Assembly: GCF_002209555.1 (NCBI RefSeq)
Contig: NZ_NJIF01000001.1
Location: forward strand, 1-64,000
DNA length: 64,000 bases
Direction: 5' to 3'
Origin: Achromobacter insolitus
GTDB taxonomy: Bacteria; Pseudomonadota; Gammaproteobacteria; Burkholderiales; Burkholderiaceae_B
Shown: piece by piece, positions 26,159 to 35,782 of the stretch
Position numbering within the stretch: position 1 is the first letter of the stretch
How the letters are laid out: every line of letters starts with the position of its first letter
Made by a program: the position numbers and the translations under genes
Notes under the pieces: model-generated
The model's database searches: none
What the model saw: the letters and a program-made list of their open reading frames with translations, nothing else
Told to the model about the DNA's origin: nothing

Positions 26159-29100
26159 CTAGCGCTGCAAGGATTCCCAGCTCTTCATCAGGCGCTTGAC
26201 CGAAACCGGCATGGGCGTGCGCAACTCCTGCGCGAACAGCGCCACCCGCAGCTCCTCGAGCAACCAGCGGAATTCATCCAAACGCGGATCCGGCGCCCCC
26301 TTCAATGCCGAGCGCGCGCGCTGGTACTGGGTCAGCAACGGCGCCATTTCGGCCACCAGCTTCGCATCCCGCGCGGGATCCGCGCGTAGCTTGTCGATGC
26401 GCGCCTGTACCGCCTTCAGATAGCGCGGGAAATGCGAAAGCTGCGCATAGGGCGTGTCGCGGATGAACCACTTAGGCATCAAGGCGCCCAGTTGCGCTTG
26501 CAAGTCCGCGTAGGCCGCCGCATGCGGCTTGGCCTGGGGCAGCTTGCGTTGTACCGCCGCGTACTCCGTCAGCACCGCGCCCGCCAGGCGCGCCACTTCC
26601 TGCGCCAGCAAGCCCAGCCGGCCCTTGCCTTCGGCCCGCCGGGCCTCGAACTGCTGCTCGTTGACTGGCCAGGGGTCGGCCAGGCAGGCCTGTCCCAGCG
26701 CGCAATCGATGATCTGGTCGCGTAGTTCTTCCTGCGTGCCCAGCGTCATGTAGAGCATGCTGATCTTGGTCAGGTCGGCCAGGTTCTTTTCCAGGAACTT
26801 GACCTGCTCGCGCAAGCCCAGGCGGAACAGCCTGAGCAGGCCGGCGCGATGGTGCTTGCGCGCTTCGTCCGGATCATCGAACACGTCCAGGTCGCAATGC
26901 GCGCCCCGGTCCACCAGCGCGGGATAACCGATCACCGACTGTCCGCGCCGCTTGATTTCCATGATTTCCGGCAAAGGCCCGAAAGACCAGGAAGTCAGGT
27001 TCTCGTGCGCCAGCGCCTGGGCGACCTGGGTGTCGCTGGCCGCCAGTTGCTGGAACGTGGCCTGCGCCTGCTTGCCGAATTCGGCGCGCAGCTGCGCCAG
27101 GTTGCGCCCGGCCGCCAGCATGCGGCCATGCTCGTCCACCACGCGGAAATTCATGAATAGGTGGGCCGGCAGGGTCTCCAGCTTGAAATCGCCCGGCGCT
27201 GGCCGCACCTGCACCTGGTCCCACATATCGGCGATGATCGCGTCCACCAGCCCCTGCTGCGGATCGGCCAGGCGCTCGAACCAGCGGTCGTAGAAGCCCG
27301 CGGCGTAGTCCGGCAGCGGCACGCAATGGCGACGCAGCTTCTGCGGCAGCGACTTCAGGAGCAAGTGCACCTTTTCCTTGAGCATGCCGGGCACCAGCCA
27401 TTCACAGCGCGCCGGGTCGATCTGGTTGAGCGCGAACAAGGGCACCGACAGAGTCACGCCGTCACGCGGCGAACCGGGCTCGAAATGGTAGTCCAGCGCC
27501 ATCGACACGCCCTGCCATTCCACCTTCTTGGGGAAGACATCGGTCGTGACGCCCGCGGCTTCATGCCGCATCAGTTCGTCACGCGTCAGCATGAGCTTGG
27601 CGGCCGTGGCCTTGTCCAGCCCGGATACCCACTTCTCCAGCGTGGCCGTCTGCGAGATGTCGGCCGGCAGTTGGCGGTCGTAGAAGGCGTAGATCAGCTC
27701 GTCGTCGACCAGGATGTCGGGACGCCGGGTCTGGTGTTCCAGCTTTTCGATGCCGGCGATCAACTTGCGGTTGTGCGCCACGAAAGCCAGCCGCGTGTCG
27801 ATCTCGCCGGGCACCAGGGCCTGGCGTATGAACAATTCACGCGCGTGCGTGGGATTGACCCGTCCGTAATGGATGCGTCTGCCGGTGTAGATGGTCAGGC
27901 CGTAGAGCGTGGCCCGCTCGTTGGCCACGACCTGGCCGGCCTTCTTTTCCCAACGGGGGTCGGACCAGTTCTTGCGAATCAGATGCGCGCCCACCTTTTC
28001 CAGCCATACAGGGTCGATCCGCGCCACGCAGCGCGCATAAAGCCGCGTGGTCTCGACCAGTTCGGCCGCGACGATCCAGCGCCCCGCCTTCTTCACCAGG
28101 CGCGAGCCCGGATGAATGTGGAAGCGAATTTCGCGCGCGCCCTGGTAGTGGCCGCCCTCGTCGCTCTTGAAGCCGATATTGCCCAGCAGGCCCGACAGCA
28201 GCGCCATGTGCAACTGTTCGTAGGTGGCCTCGGTCTGGTTGAGGCGCCAGCCCTGTTCGCCCACCAGCGCCGCCAGCTGAGTATGCACGTCGTGCCATTC
28301 GCGCAGCCGGATCGGCGACAGGAAATTCTGGCGCAGCAAGGCCACCAGCTTGCGCTGCGAGGCCTTGTGCTGCACCTGTTCGCCGTACCAACGCCACAAT
28401 TTCAGGAAGGAAATGAATTCGGACTTGTCGTCGGCAAACTTGGCATGGGCCGCCTCGGCGGCCTCGCGCTCCTGCATGGGGCGATCGCGCGCGTCCTGCA
28501 CCGACAGGGCCGACGCGATGATCAGCATTTCCGCCAGACACTGGTGTTCGCGCGCCGCCAGGATCATGCGGCCGATGCGCGGGTCCACCGGCAGCTTGGC
28601 CAATTCGTGGCCCGTGCGCGTCAAGACAAAGGACGAGCCCGTGCGGGAAGCATCGGCGTCGTCGTCCGAAGCCGACGCCAGCTCGATCGCGCCCAGCTCC
28701 TGCAGCAGGTGATAGCCGTCGGCCACCGCGCGGCCCGGAGGGGCTTCGACGAAGGGGAACTGCTCGATGTCGTCGAGCTTGAGCGACTTCATCCGCAGGA
28801 TGACCGAAGCCAGGGACGAGCGCAGCACTTCCGGATCCGTGAACGGCGCCCGGTTGTTGAAATCCAGTTCGTCGTAGAGGCGGATGCAGACGCCCGGGCC
28901 GACCCGGCCGCAACGGCCGGCGCGCTGGTTGGCAGAGGCCCGGCTGATAGGCTCGATGCGCAGCTGCTCGACCTTGTTGCGCCAGGAATAGCGCTTGATA
29001 CGAGCCAGGCCGCTATCGACCACGAAGCGGATGCCGGGCACGGTCAGCGATGTTTCCGCCACGTTGGTGGCCAGCACGATGCGCCGGGCGTTGGTACGTG

Positions 29101-30088
29101 GATGGAAAATCTGCTCCTGTTCGGCCTGCGACAGGCGCGCGTACAGCGGCAGCACCTCGGTGCCGGCGGGATGGCGTTTGCGCAGCGCCTCGGCGGATTC
29201 GCGGATCTCGCGCTCGCCAGGCAGGAACACCAGTACGTCGCCCGGTCCATGACGCGCGCATTCGTCCACGGCGTCCACGATGGCATCGATCAGGTCGCGC
29301 TCTTCGTCCCCCGACATGCGTTCGCGGTCGCGGCCGGACTTGGCCGGCGCGGCTTCGTCTTCGTCCAGTTCTTCGCGTACGGGGCGGTAGCGGACTTCGA
29401 CCGGATACAGGCGGCCGGACACTTCGATGACAGGCGCCGGCCGGTCCTCGGAGACGCCGAAGTGCCGGGCAAAGCGCTCGGCGTCGATCGTGGCCGAGGT
29501 GATGATGATCTTCAGGTCCGGGCGGCGCGGCAGCAGCTGCTTCAGGTAGCCCAGCAGGAAATCGATGTTCAGGCTGCGCTCGTGCGCCTCGTCGATGATG
29601 ATGGTGTCGTAGCGGCGCAAGAGCGGGTCGCGCTGCGACTCGGCCAGCAGGATGCCGTCGGTCATCAGCTTGATGGACGCGTTGGGGCCGGTGCGGTCGT
29701 TAAAGCGCACCTGGTAGCCCACCACCTCGCCCATGGGTGTGTTCAGCTCTTCGGCGATGCGCTTGGCCACCGAGGTCGCGGCCAGGCGGCGCGGCTGGGT
29801 GTGGCCGATCATCTTCTGGCGGCCGCGCCCAAGTTCCAGGCAGATCTTGGGCAGCTGGGTGGTCTTGCCCGAGCCGGTTTCCCCGCTGACGATCACCACC
29901 TGGTGGCCGGCGATCGCGCGCGCGATCTCCTGGCGCCGCGCACTGACGGGCAGGTCTTCGGGATAGGTCACCACGGGTATGGGCCGCTCGGGACGCGGCG
30001 CGCGGCGCGCATTCTGCGCATCCGCGGCTGCCGCCGGAGCCGCCGGGTCCGCGGCCTTGGGCGCACGCGGGCGGGAAGATTCAGGCAT
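26159..30088 (-). CDS. hrpA: ATP-dependent RNA helicase HrpA
   Basis: DEAH-box helicase of 1309 aa, close to E. coli HrpA (1300). Walker A is GETGSGKTT, the DEAH box follows TIIIDEAHERS, motif III is SAT, and motif VI is QRAGRCGR. The large C-terminal DUF3418 region typical of HrpA is present. E. coli HrpA rescues stalled or collided ribosomes. It is a single gene, divergent from argA with about 215 bp between starts. Confidence 0.95.
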   Translation of the reverse strand: MPESSRPRAPKAADPAAPAAAADAQNARRAPRPERPIPVVTYPEDLPVSARRQEIARAIAGHQVVIVSGETGSGKTTQLPKICLELGRGRQKMIGHTQPRRLAATSVAKRIAEELNTPMGEVVGYQVRFNDRTGPNASIKLMTDGILLAESQRDPLLRRYDTIIIDEAHERSLNIDFLLGYLKQLLPRRPDLKIIITSATIDAERFARHFGVSEDRPAPVIEVSGRLYPVEVRYRPVREELDEDEAAPAKSGRDRERMSGDEERDLIDAIVDAVDECARHGPGDVLVFLPGEREIRESAEALRKRHPAGTEVLPLYARLSQAEQEQIFHPRTNARRIVLATNVAETSLTVPGIRFVVDSGLARIKRYSWRNKVEQLRIEPISRASANQRAGRCGRVGPGVCIRLYDELDFNNRAPFTDPEVLRSSLASVILRMKSLKLDDIEQFPFVEAPPGRAVADGYHLLQELGAIELASASDDDADASRTGSSFVLTRTGHELAKLPVDPRIGRMILAAREHQCLAEMLIIASALSVQDARDRPMQEREAAEAAHAKFADDKSEFISFLKLWRWYGEQVQHKASQRKLVALLRQNFLSPIRLREWHDVHTQLAALVGEQGWRLNQTEATYEQLHMALLSGLLGNIGFKSDEGGHYQGAREIRFHIHPGSRLVKKAGRWIVAAELVETTRLYARCVARIDPVWLEKVGAHLIRKNWSDPRWEKKAGQVVANERATLYGLTIYTGRRIHYGRVNPTHARELFIRQALVPGEIDTRLAFVAHNRKLIAGIEKLEHQTRRPDILVDDELIYAFYDRQLPADISQTATLEKWVSGLDKATAAKLMLTRDELMRHEAAGVTTDVFPKKVEWQGVSMALDYHFEPGSPRDGVTLSVPLFALNQIDPARCEWLVPGMLKEKVHLLLKSLPQKLRRHCVPLPDYAAGFYDRWFERLADPQQGLVDAIIADMWDQVQVRPAPGDFKLETLPAHLFMNFRVVDEHGRMLAAGRNLAQLRAEFGKQAQATFQQLAASDTQVAQALAHENLTSWSFGPLPEIMEIKRRGQSVIGYPALVDRGAHCDLDVFDDPDEARKHHRAGLLRLFRLGLREQVKFLEKNLADLTKISMLYMTLGTQEELRDQIIDCALGQACLADPWPVNEQQFEARRAEGKGRLGLLAQEVARLAGAVLTEYAAVQRKLPQAKPHAAAYADLQAQLGALMPKWFIRDTPYAQLSHFPRYLKAVQARIDKLRADPARDAKLVAEMAPLLTQYQRARSALKGAPDPRLDEFRWLLEELRVALFAQELRTPMPVSVKRLMKSWESLQR

Positions 30089-30303
30089 GTACGATTTGTC
30101 CGGTTAGCCCGGCATTATAAATTTCCACGGGCCTCCTGCTGGCGCGGCGAGCGCAAACCGGAAAATCCGGCACCAAATTGGCACTCTTTTCCTCCTGCCG
30201 CGGCGGGCGACGGTCATATAATTTCGCCACGCCGTCGCCTGGCGGCGCTACGGCGCGGCCCTCGCCGCGCTTTTACCGACTCTCAGGAATCCTTCCACCC
30301 ATC

Positions 30304-31662
30304 ATGCCCGACCTGGAACCAGACACCGTCTCCGCCCTCGAAGCCCCAGAATTCGCACCCGCCCAGTTCGTCCGATGGTTCCGAGAAGTGGCGCCCTATG
30401 TGCATGCGTTCCGAGGCAAGACATTCGTGGTGGCATTTGGCGGTGAACTAGTGCAGGCTGGCGCGCTGAACGCGCTGGTGCAGGATCTGTCGCTGCTGTC
30501 CTCGCTGGGCATCCGCCTGGTGCTGGTGCACGGCTCCCGTCCGCAGGTCAATGAACAGCTGCGCCTGAAGGGCTTTACCCAGCAATTCGACCGTGGCCTG
30601 TCGCCCACGGACGCCGCCGCCCTGGAATGCGCCAAGGAAGCCGCCGGCGAGATCCGTCTGGACATCGAAGCCGCCTTCAGCCAGGGGCTGCCCAACACGC
30701 CGATGTCCCACGCCCATATCCGCGTGATTTCCGGCAACTTCGTCACTGCCCGCCCCACGGGCGTGCTGGACGGCGTGGACTACAAGCACACCGGCCAGGT
30801 GCGCAAGATCGACGTCGAGGCGCTGAAGTTCGCCATCGAAAAGGGCTCTTCCGTGGTGCTGCTGTCGCCCCTGGGCTTCTCGCCCACCGGCGATGCCTTC
30901 AACCTGGCCATGGAAGACCTTGCCACCAGCGTCGCCGTGGCGCTACGCGCCGAGAAACTCATTTTCCTGTCCAATTCCCAGGGCGTGCTGAATGACGACG
31001 GCACGCTGGACACCGAACTGGCCCGCGTGGACGCCGACGCGCTGCTGGCCGGCGGCGAACTCGACGAGGAAACCCACTCGTTCCTGCAATACGCCTCGCT
31101 GGCGGTCAAGCGCGGCGTGGCACGCGCCCACCTGTTGCCGTTCGCCCTGGACGGCAGTGTGCTCCTGGAAATCTTCACCCACGACGGCGTGGGCACCATG
31201 GTGGTGGAAGACACGCTGGATGACCTGCGTGCCGCCACGATCGACGACGTGGGCGCCATCCTCAGCCTGATCGAACCCCTGGAAGCGGACGGCACCCTGG
31301 TGCCGCGCCCGCGCAGCGTGGTCGAGCGCGACGTGGAAAACTTCACCGTGCTGGAACACGATGGCGTCATCTACGGCTGCGCGGCCCTGCACAACTTCCC
31401 CGAAGAGCAGATGGCCGAAATGGCCTGCCTGATCGTGCATCCGGAATGGCAGGGCTCCGGCGAAGGCGAGATCCTGCTGCGCCACATGGAATCGCGCGCG
31501 CGCGCCGTTGGCGCCAAGCGCTTGTTCGTGCTGACCACGCGCACCTCGCACTGGTTCATGAAGCGCGGTTTCGTACAGGGCGGCATCGCCGACCTGCCCC
31601 GCGAAAAGCAGAACAACTACAACCGTTCGCGTAACAGCCTCGTCTTTATCAAGAAGCTGTAA
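30304..31662 (+). CDS. argA: N-acetylglutamate synthase
   Basis: First enzyme of arginine biosynthesis, 452 aa, making N-acetylglutamate from acetyl-CoA and glutamate. An amino-acid-kinase-like domain (FVVAFGGELVQAG, LVLVHGSRPQVN) occupies the first 290 residues and a GNAT acetyltransferase domain (VHPEWQGSGEGEILLRHM) the last 150. This is the classical two-domain ArgA. In this family the kinase-like domain binds arginine for feedback inhibition. A TATAAT at 30217-30222 could be its promoter -10. The neighbours are not arginine genes. Confidence 0.95.
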   Translation: MPDLEPDTVSALEAPEFAPAQFVRWFREVAPYVHAFRGKTFVVAFGGELVQAGALNALVQDLSLLSSLGIRLVLVHGSRPQVNEQLRLKGFTQQFDRGLSPTDAAALECAKEAAGEIRLDIEAAFSQGLPNTPMSHAHIRVISGNFVTARPTGVLDGVDYKHTGQVRKIDVEALKFAIEKGSSVVLLSPLGFSPTGDAFNLAMEDLATSVAVALRAEKLIFLSNSQGVLNDDGTLDTELARVDADALLAGGELDEETHSFLQYASLAVKRGVARAHLLPFALDGSVLLEIFTHDGVGTMVVEDTLDDLRAATIDDVGAILSLIEPLEADGTLVPRPRSVVERDVENFTVLEHDGVIYGCAALHNFPEEQMAEMACLIVHPEWQGSGEGEILLRHMESRARAVGAKRLFVLTTRTSHWFMKRGFVQGGIADLPREKQNNYNRSRNSLVFIKKL

Positions 31663-31690
31663 CACGGGGGCTACCCGCAGAGTCCGCAGG

Positions 31691-31717
31691 GGCTTGGCGC
31701 CGCCAACGCGCCAAGCC
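31691..31717 (+). terminator. hairpin after argA
   Basis: A perfect 10-bp inverted repeat (31691-31700 and 31708-31717) with a 7-nt loop lies about 30 bp after argA. No T run follows, and a TTAAAAT box immediately downstream may belong to the yggX promoter. Confidence 0.55.
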
Positions 31718-31758
31718 CGTTAAAATGCGGAATTACTCATTTCTTCCGGCAGCGAACC

Positions 31759-32031
31759 ATGGCCCGTATCGTCAACTGTGTGAAATTGAAGCGTGAAGCC
31801 GAAGGGCTGGATTTTCCGCCTTACCCCGGCGAACTCGGCACCAAGATCTGGCAGAGTATTTCCAAGGAAGCTTGGGAAGAATGGAAAGGGATCCAGACCC
31901 GCCTCGTCAACGAAAACCGCCTGAATCTGGCGGACGCGCGCGCCCGCAAGTACCTGCAACAACAGATGGAGCGCTTCCTGTTCGAAGACGGCACCGTCGA
32001 AGCACAGGGCTACGTCCCGCCCTCGGCCTGA
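31759..32031 (+). CDS. yggX: probable Fe(2+)-trafficking protein YggX
   Basis: Small cytosolic protein of 90 aa that protects Fe-S clusters from oxidation. Near-canonical sequence: [27 protein letters not shown], and a conserved Cys7. Full length (E. coli YggX 91 aa). A TTAAAAT element at 31720 could be the -10 of its own promoter. Confidence 0.96.
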   Translation: MARIVNCVKLKREAEGLDFPPYPGELGTKIWQSISKEAWEEWKGIQTRLVNENRLNLADARARKYLQQQMERFLFEDGTVEAQGYVPPSA

Positions 32032-32180
32032 ACCCGCTGCGGTTCTCGTCCTGGCTGGAGCCGCGAACGGCTGCCGGCCTGATCGGGCCCCTCGCTTGCG
32101 AGGGGCTGTTCGTTTCCGCCTCCAGCGCCCCGCCGGCGCGGCATTAAGATTCGAGCATTGCTGGTCGTATCATCGCTGTC

Positions 32181-34130
32181 ATGAAACAAGAATCGCGCCC
32201 GCCCTCCACCGCCGCCTCCTCCCCCATCGAACGCGCGCTTGGCATCGCGCCCGACCGCCGCACAGGCACGCTGCAGGACGTGCAGCACGTGGTGATCCTG
32301 ATGCAGGAAAACCGGTCTTTCGATCATTATTTCGGTACATTGCCCGGCGTGCGCGGCTTCGCGGATCCGCATCCCGCGCCCACGCTGGCGGGCGATGTGT
32401 TGACGCAGGTGGATGGCGCGGCACGGACCCGTCCCTATGCCTTGCAGGCCGAGTACGCCAGCGATGCGCAGGTCGGCTACATCACGCCGCACACCTGGGA
32501 CGACGCGCAGCGAGCCTGGAACGACGGCCGCATGGACCAATGGCTGCCCGCCAAGAGCCGGCTCGGCATGGGCGCCTACCGGGGTGCGGAAATACCGTTC
32601 CAGACCGCGCTGGCAAATGCGTTTACCTTGTGCGACGCCTATCACTGCTCGATCCACGCCGGCACCAATCCCAACCGCCTGTTCCTGTGGACCGGCACCA
32701 ATGACCCGCAAGGCCTGGCCGGCGGCCCGGCCTTGGTCAACACGTTTGACCGCCTGGGGCCCGCCGGAGAGGGCTACGCCTGGACCACCTACCCTGAACG
32801 CCTGCATGGCGCGGGCGTGGACTGGCGCATCTATCAGGACATGGCGGATAACTACCACGACAACCCGCTGGCCGGATTTCGGCAGTACCGCCGGCAGCAC
32901 GTGGGCGGCAATGCCGACGCGCCCTTGCGCGACCGCGCGCTGTCCACGCATACGCTCGACGATCTGGCCCGCGACGTCGCCAGTGGCACGCTGCCGCAAG
33001 TCTCGTGGATCATCGCGCCCACGGCCGACTCCGAGCATCCCGAGGTCTCTTCCCCTGCACGGGGCGGCGCTTATACCGAACGCGTGCTGGACATCCTGAC
33101 GCGCAATCCCGAGGTCTGGAGCCGCTGCGTGTTCTTCGTGACCTATGACGAGAACGACTGCTTCTTCGATCACATGCCGCCCCCAGCGCCGCCCGCCCGG
33201 ACGGCGGACGGCCAATCCGGCGGCCTGTCCACGGTCGAACTGGACGGTGAATACCACGACGCCCGTCGCGGCCCCAGCGCCAACACGCCGGACGACCCGG
33301 CGAGCCTGCATGGCCGTGGGTTCGGCCTGGGACCCCGCGTGCCCATGCTGGTGGTATCGCCCTGGAGCCGCGGCGGCTGGGTTAATTCGCAGGTGTTCGA
33401 CCATACGTCGGTAATCCGTTTCCTGGAAGCGCGCTTCGGCGTGCTCGAACCCAACATCAGCGCCTGGCGGCGCGAAGTCGCCGGCGACCTCACCTCGGCC
33501 TTCGATTTTGCCTTGGCGCGCAACCCGGGCGACGGCAAGCAGCGCCGGGCCTGCGCCTTGCCGTATGCCTTGGATGTCCAGGGCAGAATGGCGGCGGATG
33601 GCGGCCATTACCGGCTGACCCTGCGCAACCAGGGCGCTGCCGGCGCGGTGTTGCATGTCTATGACCGTCACGCGCTGGAGCATGCCCCGCGCCGCTACAC
33701 CGTGGGCGTCGGGTCGCGGCTGGACGACGGCTGGCGCCTGCACGGCGGCGGCGCCTATGATTTATGGCTGCTGGGCCCGGACGGCCTGCACCGGCAGTTT
33801 CGCGGCGATGCTCGCGATGCCGGGATGCTGGAAGCCCAGCTCGTACCGGCCGCTGCGGGCGTGCTTGTGCGCCTGATCAATCGCGGCGAGGAACCGCAGC
33901 CGGTGAAATTGGAGTCGCGCATGGGCGACGGTTGGTGCGCCATGGCGCACGTGCAGGCGGACGGCACGCTGGACCTTGCCTATGGTGGTTGCCAAGGATG
34001 GTATGACGTGGAAATCAGCGCGCCCGCGATGCCAGCGTTCGGCCGCAGGCTGGCGGGCCGCATCGACGCAAGCAAGCCCGGTTTGCCGGACCCGCGCCTG
34101 GAGGCCGGCGCCGGGCTACCCCTGGACTGA
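32181..34130 (+). CDS. phospholipase C/acid phosphatase-type phosphoesterase without a Tat signal
   Basis: Phosphoesterase of 649 aa in the non-haemolytic phospholipase C (PlcN/PlcC) family, which splits the head group from phospholipids. The signature VVILMQENRSFDHYFGTL starts near residue 37, with later metal-site segments (HAGTNPNR, SWIIAPTADSEHPE, TYDENDCFFDHMPPP) and two C-terminal DUF756-like repeats. Relatives begin with a twin-arginine signal; here the residues before the signature (SSPIERALGIAPDRRTG) align with the end of that signal region but no RR motif or hydrophobic stretch precedes them. An in-frame TAA is near 32144, so no longer start exists. It may be cytoplasmic or a 5'-truncated gene. 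No ribosome site is visible. Confidence 0.82.
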   Translation: MKQESRPPSTAASSPIERALGIAPDRRTGTLQDVQHVVILMQENRSFDHYFGTLPGVRGFADPHPAPTLAGDVLTQVDGAARTRPYALQAEYASDAQVGYITPHTWDDAQRAWNDGRMDQWLPAKSRLGMGAYRGAEIPFQTALANAFTLCDAYHCSIHAGTNPNRLFLWTGTNDPQGLAGGPALVNTFDRLGPAGEGYAWTTYPERLHGAGVDWRIYQDMADNYHDNPLAGFRQYRRQHVGGNADAPLRDRALSTHTLDDLARDVASGTLPQVSWIIAPTADSEHPEVSSPARGGAYTERVLDILTRNPEVWSRCVFFVTYDENDCFFDHMPPPAPPARTADGQSGGLSTVELDGEYHDARRGPSANTPDDPASLHGRGFGLGPRVPMLVVSPWSRGGWVNSQVFDHTSVIRFLEARFGVLEPNISAWRREVAGDLTSAFDFALARNPGDGKQRRACALPYALDVQGRMAADGGHYRLTLRNQGAAGAVLHVYDRHALEHAPRRYTVGVGSRLDDGWRLHGGGAYDLWLLGPDGLHRQFRGDARDAGMLEAQLVPAAAGVLVRLINRGEEPQPVKLESRMGDGWCAMAHVQADGTLDLAYGGCQGWYDVEISAPAMPAFGRRLAGRIDASKPGLPDPRLEAGAGLPLD

Positions 34131-34142
34131 CGCCGCAAGCCC

Positions 34143-34162
34143 GGCCGGCAAAGTTGCCGGCC
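34143..34162. terminator. hairpin between phospholipase and phoU genes
   Basis: A perfect 9-bp inverted repeat with a 2-nt loop between two convergent genes. GC-rich with no T run; probably a bidirectional terminator or mRNA end-stabilising element. Confidence 0.5.
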
Positions 34163-34178
34163 TTCCGGCTACAGGCGT

Positions 34179-34895
34179 TTACTCTTCCGACTCTTCTTCG
34201 CCGCGCGCCAGGCGCTCGGTGTTCTTCACGCCAGTGTGACGTACGTCGGCACCCTTGACCATGTAGATCACGCGCTCGGACATGTTCTTGGCATGGTCGC
34301 CGATGCGTTCCAACGCGCGCGCAATGAAGATCATGTCGATGGCGCGCGAAATGGTGCGCGGATCTTCGATCATGTAGGTGATCAGGTGGCGCAGCGCCCC
34401 CTTCCATTCCTTGTCCACTTCCTTGTCGCTACGCACAACGGCGGCGGCCAGGATGGGGTCCAGCCGGGCGAACGCGTCCAGCGCCTGATGCAGCATGGTG
34501 CGCACATTGGCGGCCATGTGGCGCAGTTCGATCACAGGAATATGGCGCAGTTCGGCCTCGTGGATGCGGCGAGCGACGGTGGCGACTTTTTCAGCCTCAT
34601 CGCCGGAACGCTCCATGTCGGTCAGCATCTTGGACACGGCCATCAGCATGCGCAGGTCGATGGCGGTGGGCTGGTGGCGGGCCAGGATGCGGCTGATGCT
34701 CTCGTCGATTTCGACTTCGTGGCGGTTGACTTCCTTTTCCCGCTCACGGACCTTCTCGACCAGGGAAATGTCTCCGCTGGCGAGCGCGTCGATGGCTTCC
34801 TGGATCATGGCTTCCACCAAGCCGCCCATTTGCAGGAACTGCGAACGGACACTTTCCAGATCCGCATCGAACTGCTTGTTTGTATGCTCCGACAT
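34179..34895 (-). CDS. phoU: phosphate signalling protein PhoU
   Basis: Negative modulator of the PhoR/PhoB phosphate response, 238 aa, with two three-helix PhoU repeats. ERSGDEAEKVATVARRI and ALERIGDHAKNMSERV are the two metal-binding E/DxxxD motifs. Length equals E. coli PhoU (241). Start ATG 34895 has a GGAG-like site upstream; an open frame continues upstream without family sequence. Pst transporter genes are not adjacent, but a candidate Pho box lies at 34977-34994. Confidence 0.95.
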   Translation of the reverse strand: MSEHTNKQFDADLESVRSQFLQMGGLVEAMIQEAIDALASGDISLVEKVREREKEVNRHEVEIDESISRILARHQPTAIDLRMLMAVSKMLTDMERSGDEAEKVATVARRIHEAELRHIPVIELRHMAANVRTMLHQALDAFARLDPILAAAVVRSDKEVDKEWKGALRHLITYMIEDPRTISRAIDMIFIARALERIGDHAKNMSERVIYMVKGADVRHTGVKNTERLARGEEESEE

Positions 34896-34976
34896 CCGGG
34901 CTCCCTGCGTGGTTGATCTCATTGCATTGCCCTGAAAAAAGATATTACGAGATGGGCCTGCACAACCCGCAAGGTT

Positions 34977-34994
34977 ATGACCCAAGTGTGACAG
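34977..34994 (-). promoter_or_regulatory. candidate Pho box upstream of phoU
   Basis: On the minus strand CTGTCAC, four bases, then GGGTCAT. Both 7-mers match the CTGTCAT half-site of the PhoB box and the 11-bp repeat spacing is exact. It is 82 bp before the phoU start. A TAATAT at 34947-34942 could be the -10, though further away than in the textbook PhoB promoter. Confidence 0.6.
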
Positions 34995-35064
34995 GATTAT
35001 GAATGCGGACCCCGCCCCCCTACAAGACGAGGCGGCCGGGGTCATGCCGGAGGCGGAGCGGGAC

Positions 35065-35745
35065 TCAGGCGCGGCGATCCAGGCGGCGGATGCCGTTCTG
35101 CGTGGCGAGCAGGGCCACGTCGGCGCCGGCGATAGCGAACAGGCCGCAGGTCACCACGCCAGCCAGGTTGTTGACCCGGGCTTCCAGGCCCGGCGCATCC
35201 GTGATGGACAGGCCGGAAACGTCCAGGATGACGTTGCCGTTATCGGTGACGAATCCCTCGCGCAACCGCGGCTGCCCGCCCAGCGCCGCCAGGGCGCGCG
35301 CCACGGACTCGCGAGCCATGGGGATGACTTCCACGGGCAGAGGGAACTTGCCCATGGTCTGCACCAGCTTGGACTCGTCGGCGATGCAAATGAAACGTTC
35401 GGCCACCGAGGCCACGATCTTCTCGCGCGTCAGCGCGCCGCCGCCGCCCTTGATCATGTGCAGGTTGCCGTCGATCTCGTCCGCGCCATCCACGTAGATG
35501 GGCATGGTCGTGATGTCGTTCAGGTCCAGCACCTTCAGCCCATGCGCGGCGAGCCGGGCGGCGCTGCGCTCGGAACTGGCCACCGTGCCGCCGATCCGGC
35601 CCTTGAAACGGGCCAGGCCATCGATGAAAAGATCCGCCGTGGATCCCGTGCCCACGCCAATGATGGCGTCCGGACCGGCGACTTGTTCAACGAATTCCAG
35701 GGCCGCGTCGGCGGCTTGCTGCTTGAGTTCTTGCTGGGAAAGCAT
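35065..35745 (-). CDS. rpiA: ribose-5-phosphate isomerase A
   Basis: Pentose-phosphate pathway enzyme of 226 aa that interconverts ribulose-5-phosphate and ribose-5-phosphate. [21 protein letters not shown] and [11 protein letters not shown] are the substrate-site motifs. Start ATG 35745 matches the family N-terminus; the longer open frame upstream overlaps only the intergenic gap and the 3' end of the next gene. Monocistronic housekeeping gene. Confidence 0.96.
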   Translation of the reverse strand: MLSQQELKQQAADAALEFVEQVAGPDAIIGVGTGSTADLFIDGLARFKGRIGGTVASSERSAARLAAHGLKVLDLNDITTMPIYVDGADEIDGNLHMIKGGGGALTREKIVASVAERFICIADESKLVQTMGKFPLPVEVIPMARESVARALAALGGQPRLREGFVTDNGNVILDVSGLSITDAPGLEARVNNLAGVVTCGLFAIAGADVALLATQNGIRRLDRRA

Positions 35746-35782
35746 GGCGAAAAATGCGGGAAGGTTTGTCCAGCGGGGAAAT

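Noticed and set aside
27161..30451. Very long plus-strand open frame (over 1000 codons) opposite hrpA
   Set aside because: It mirrors hrpA and is rich in His, Gln, Val and Gly, as expected for the antisense of a high-GC gene; hrpA motifs are intact on the minus strand.
32161..32182. Pho box before the phospholipase gene
   Set aside because: Only one CTGTCAT half-site is present; the nearest partner is spaced 15 bp, not 11.
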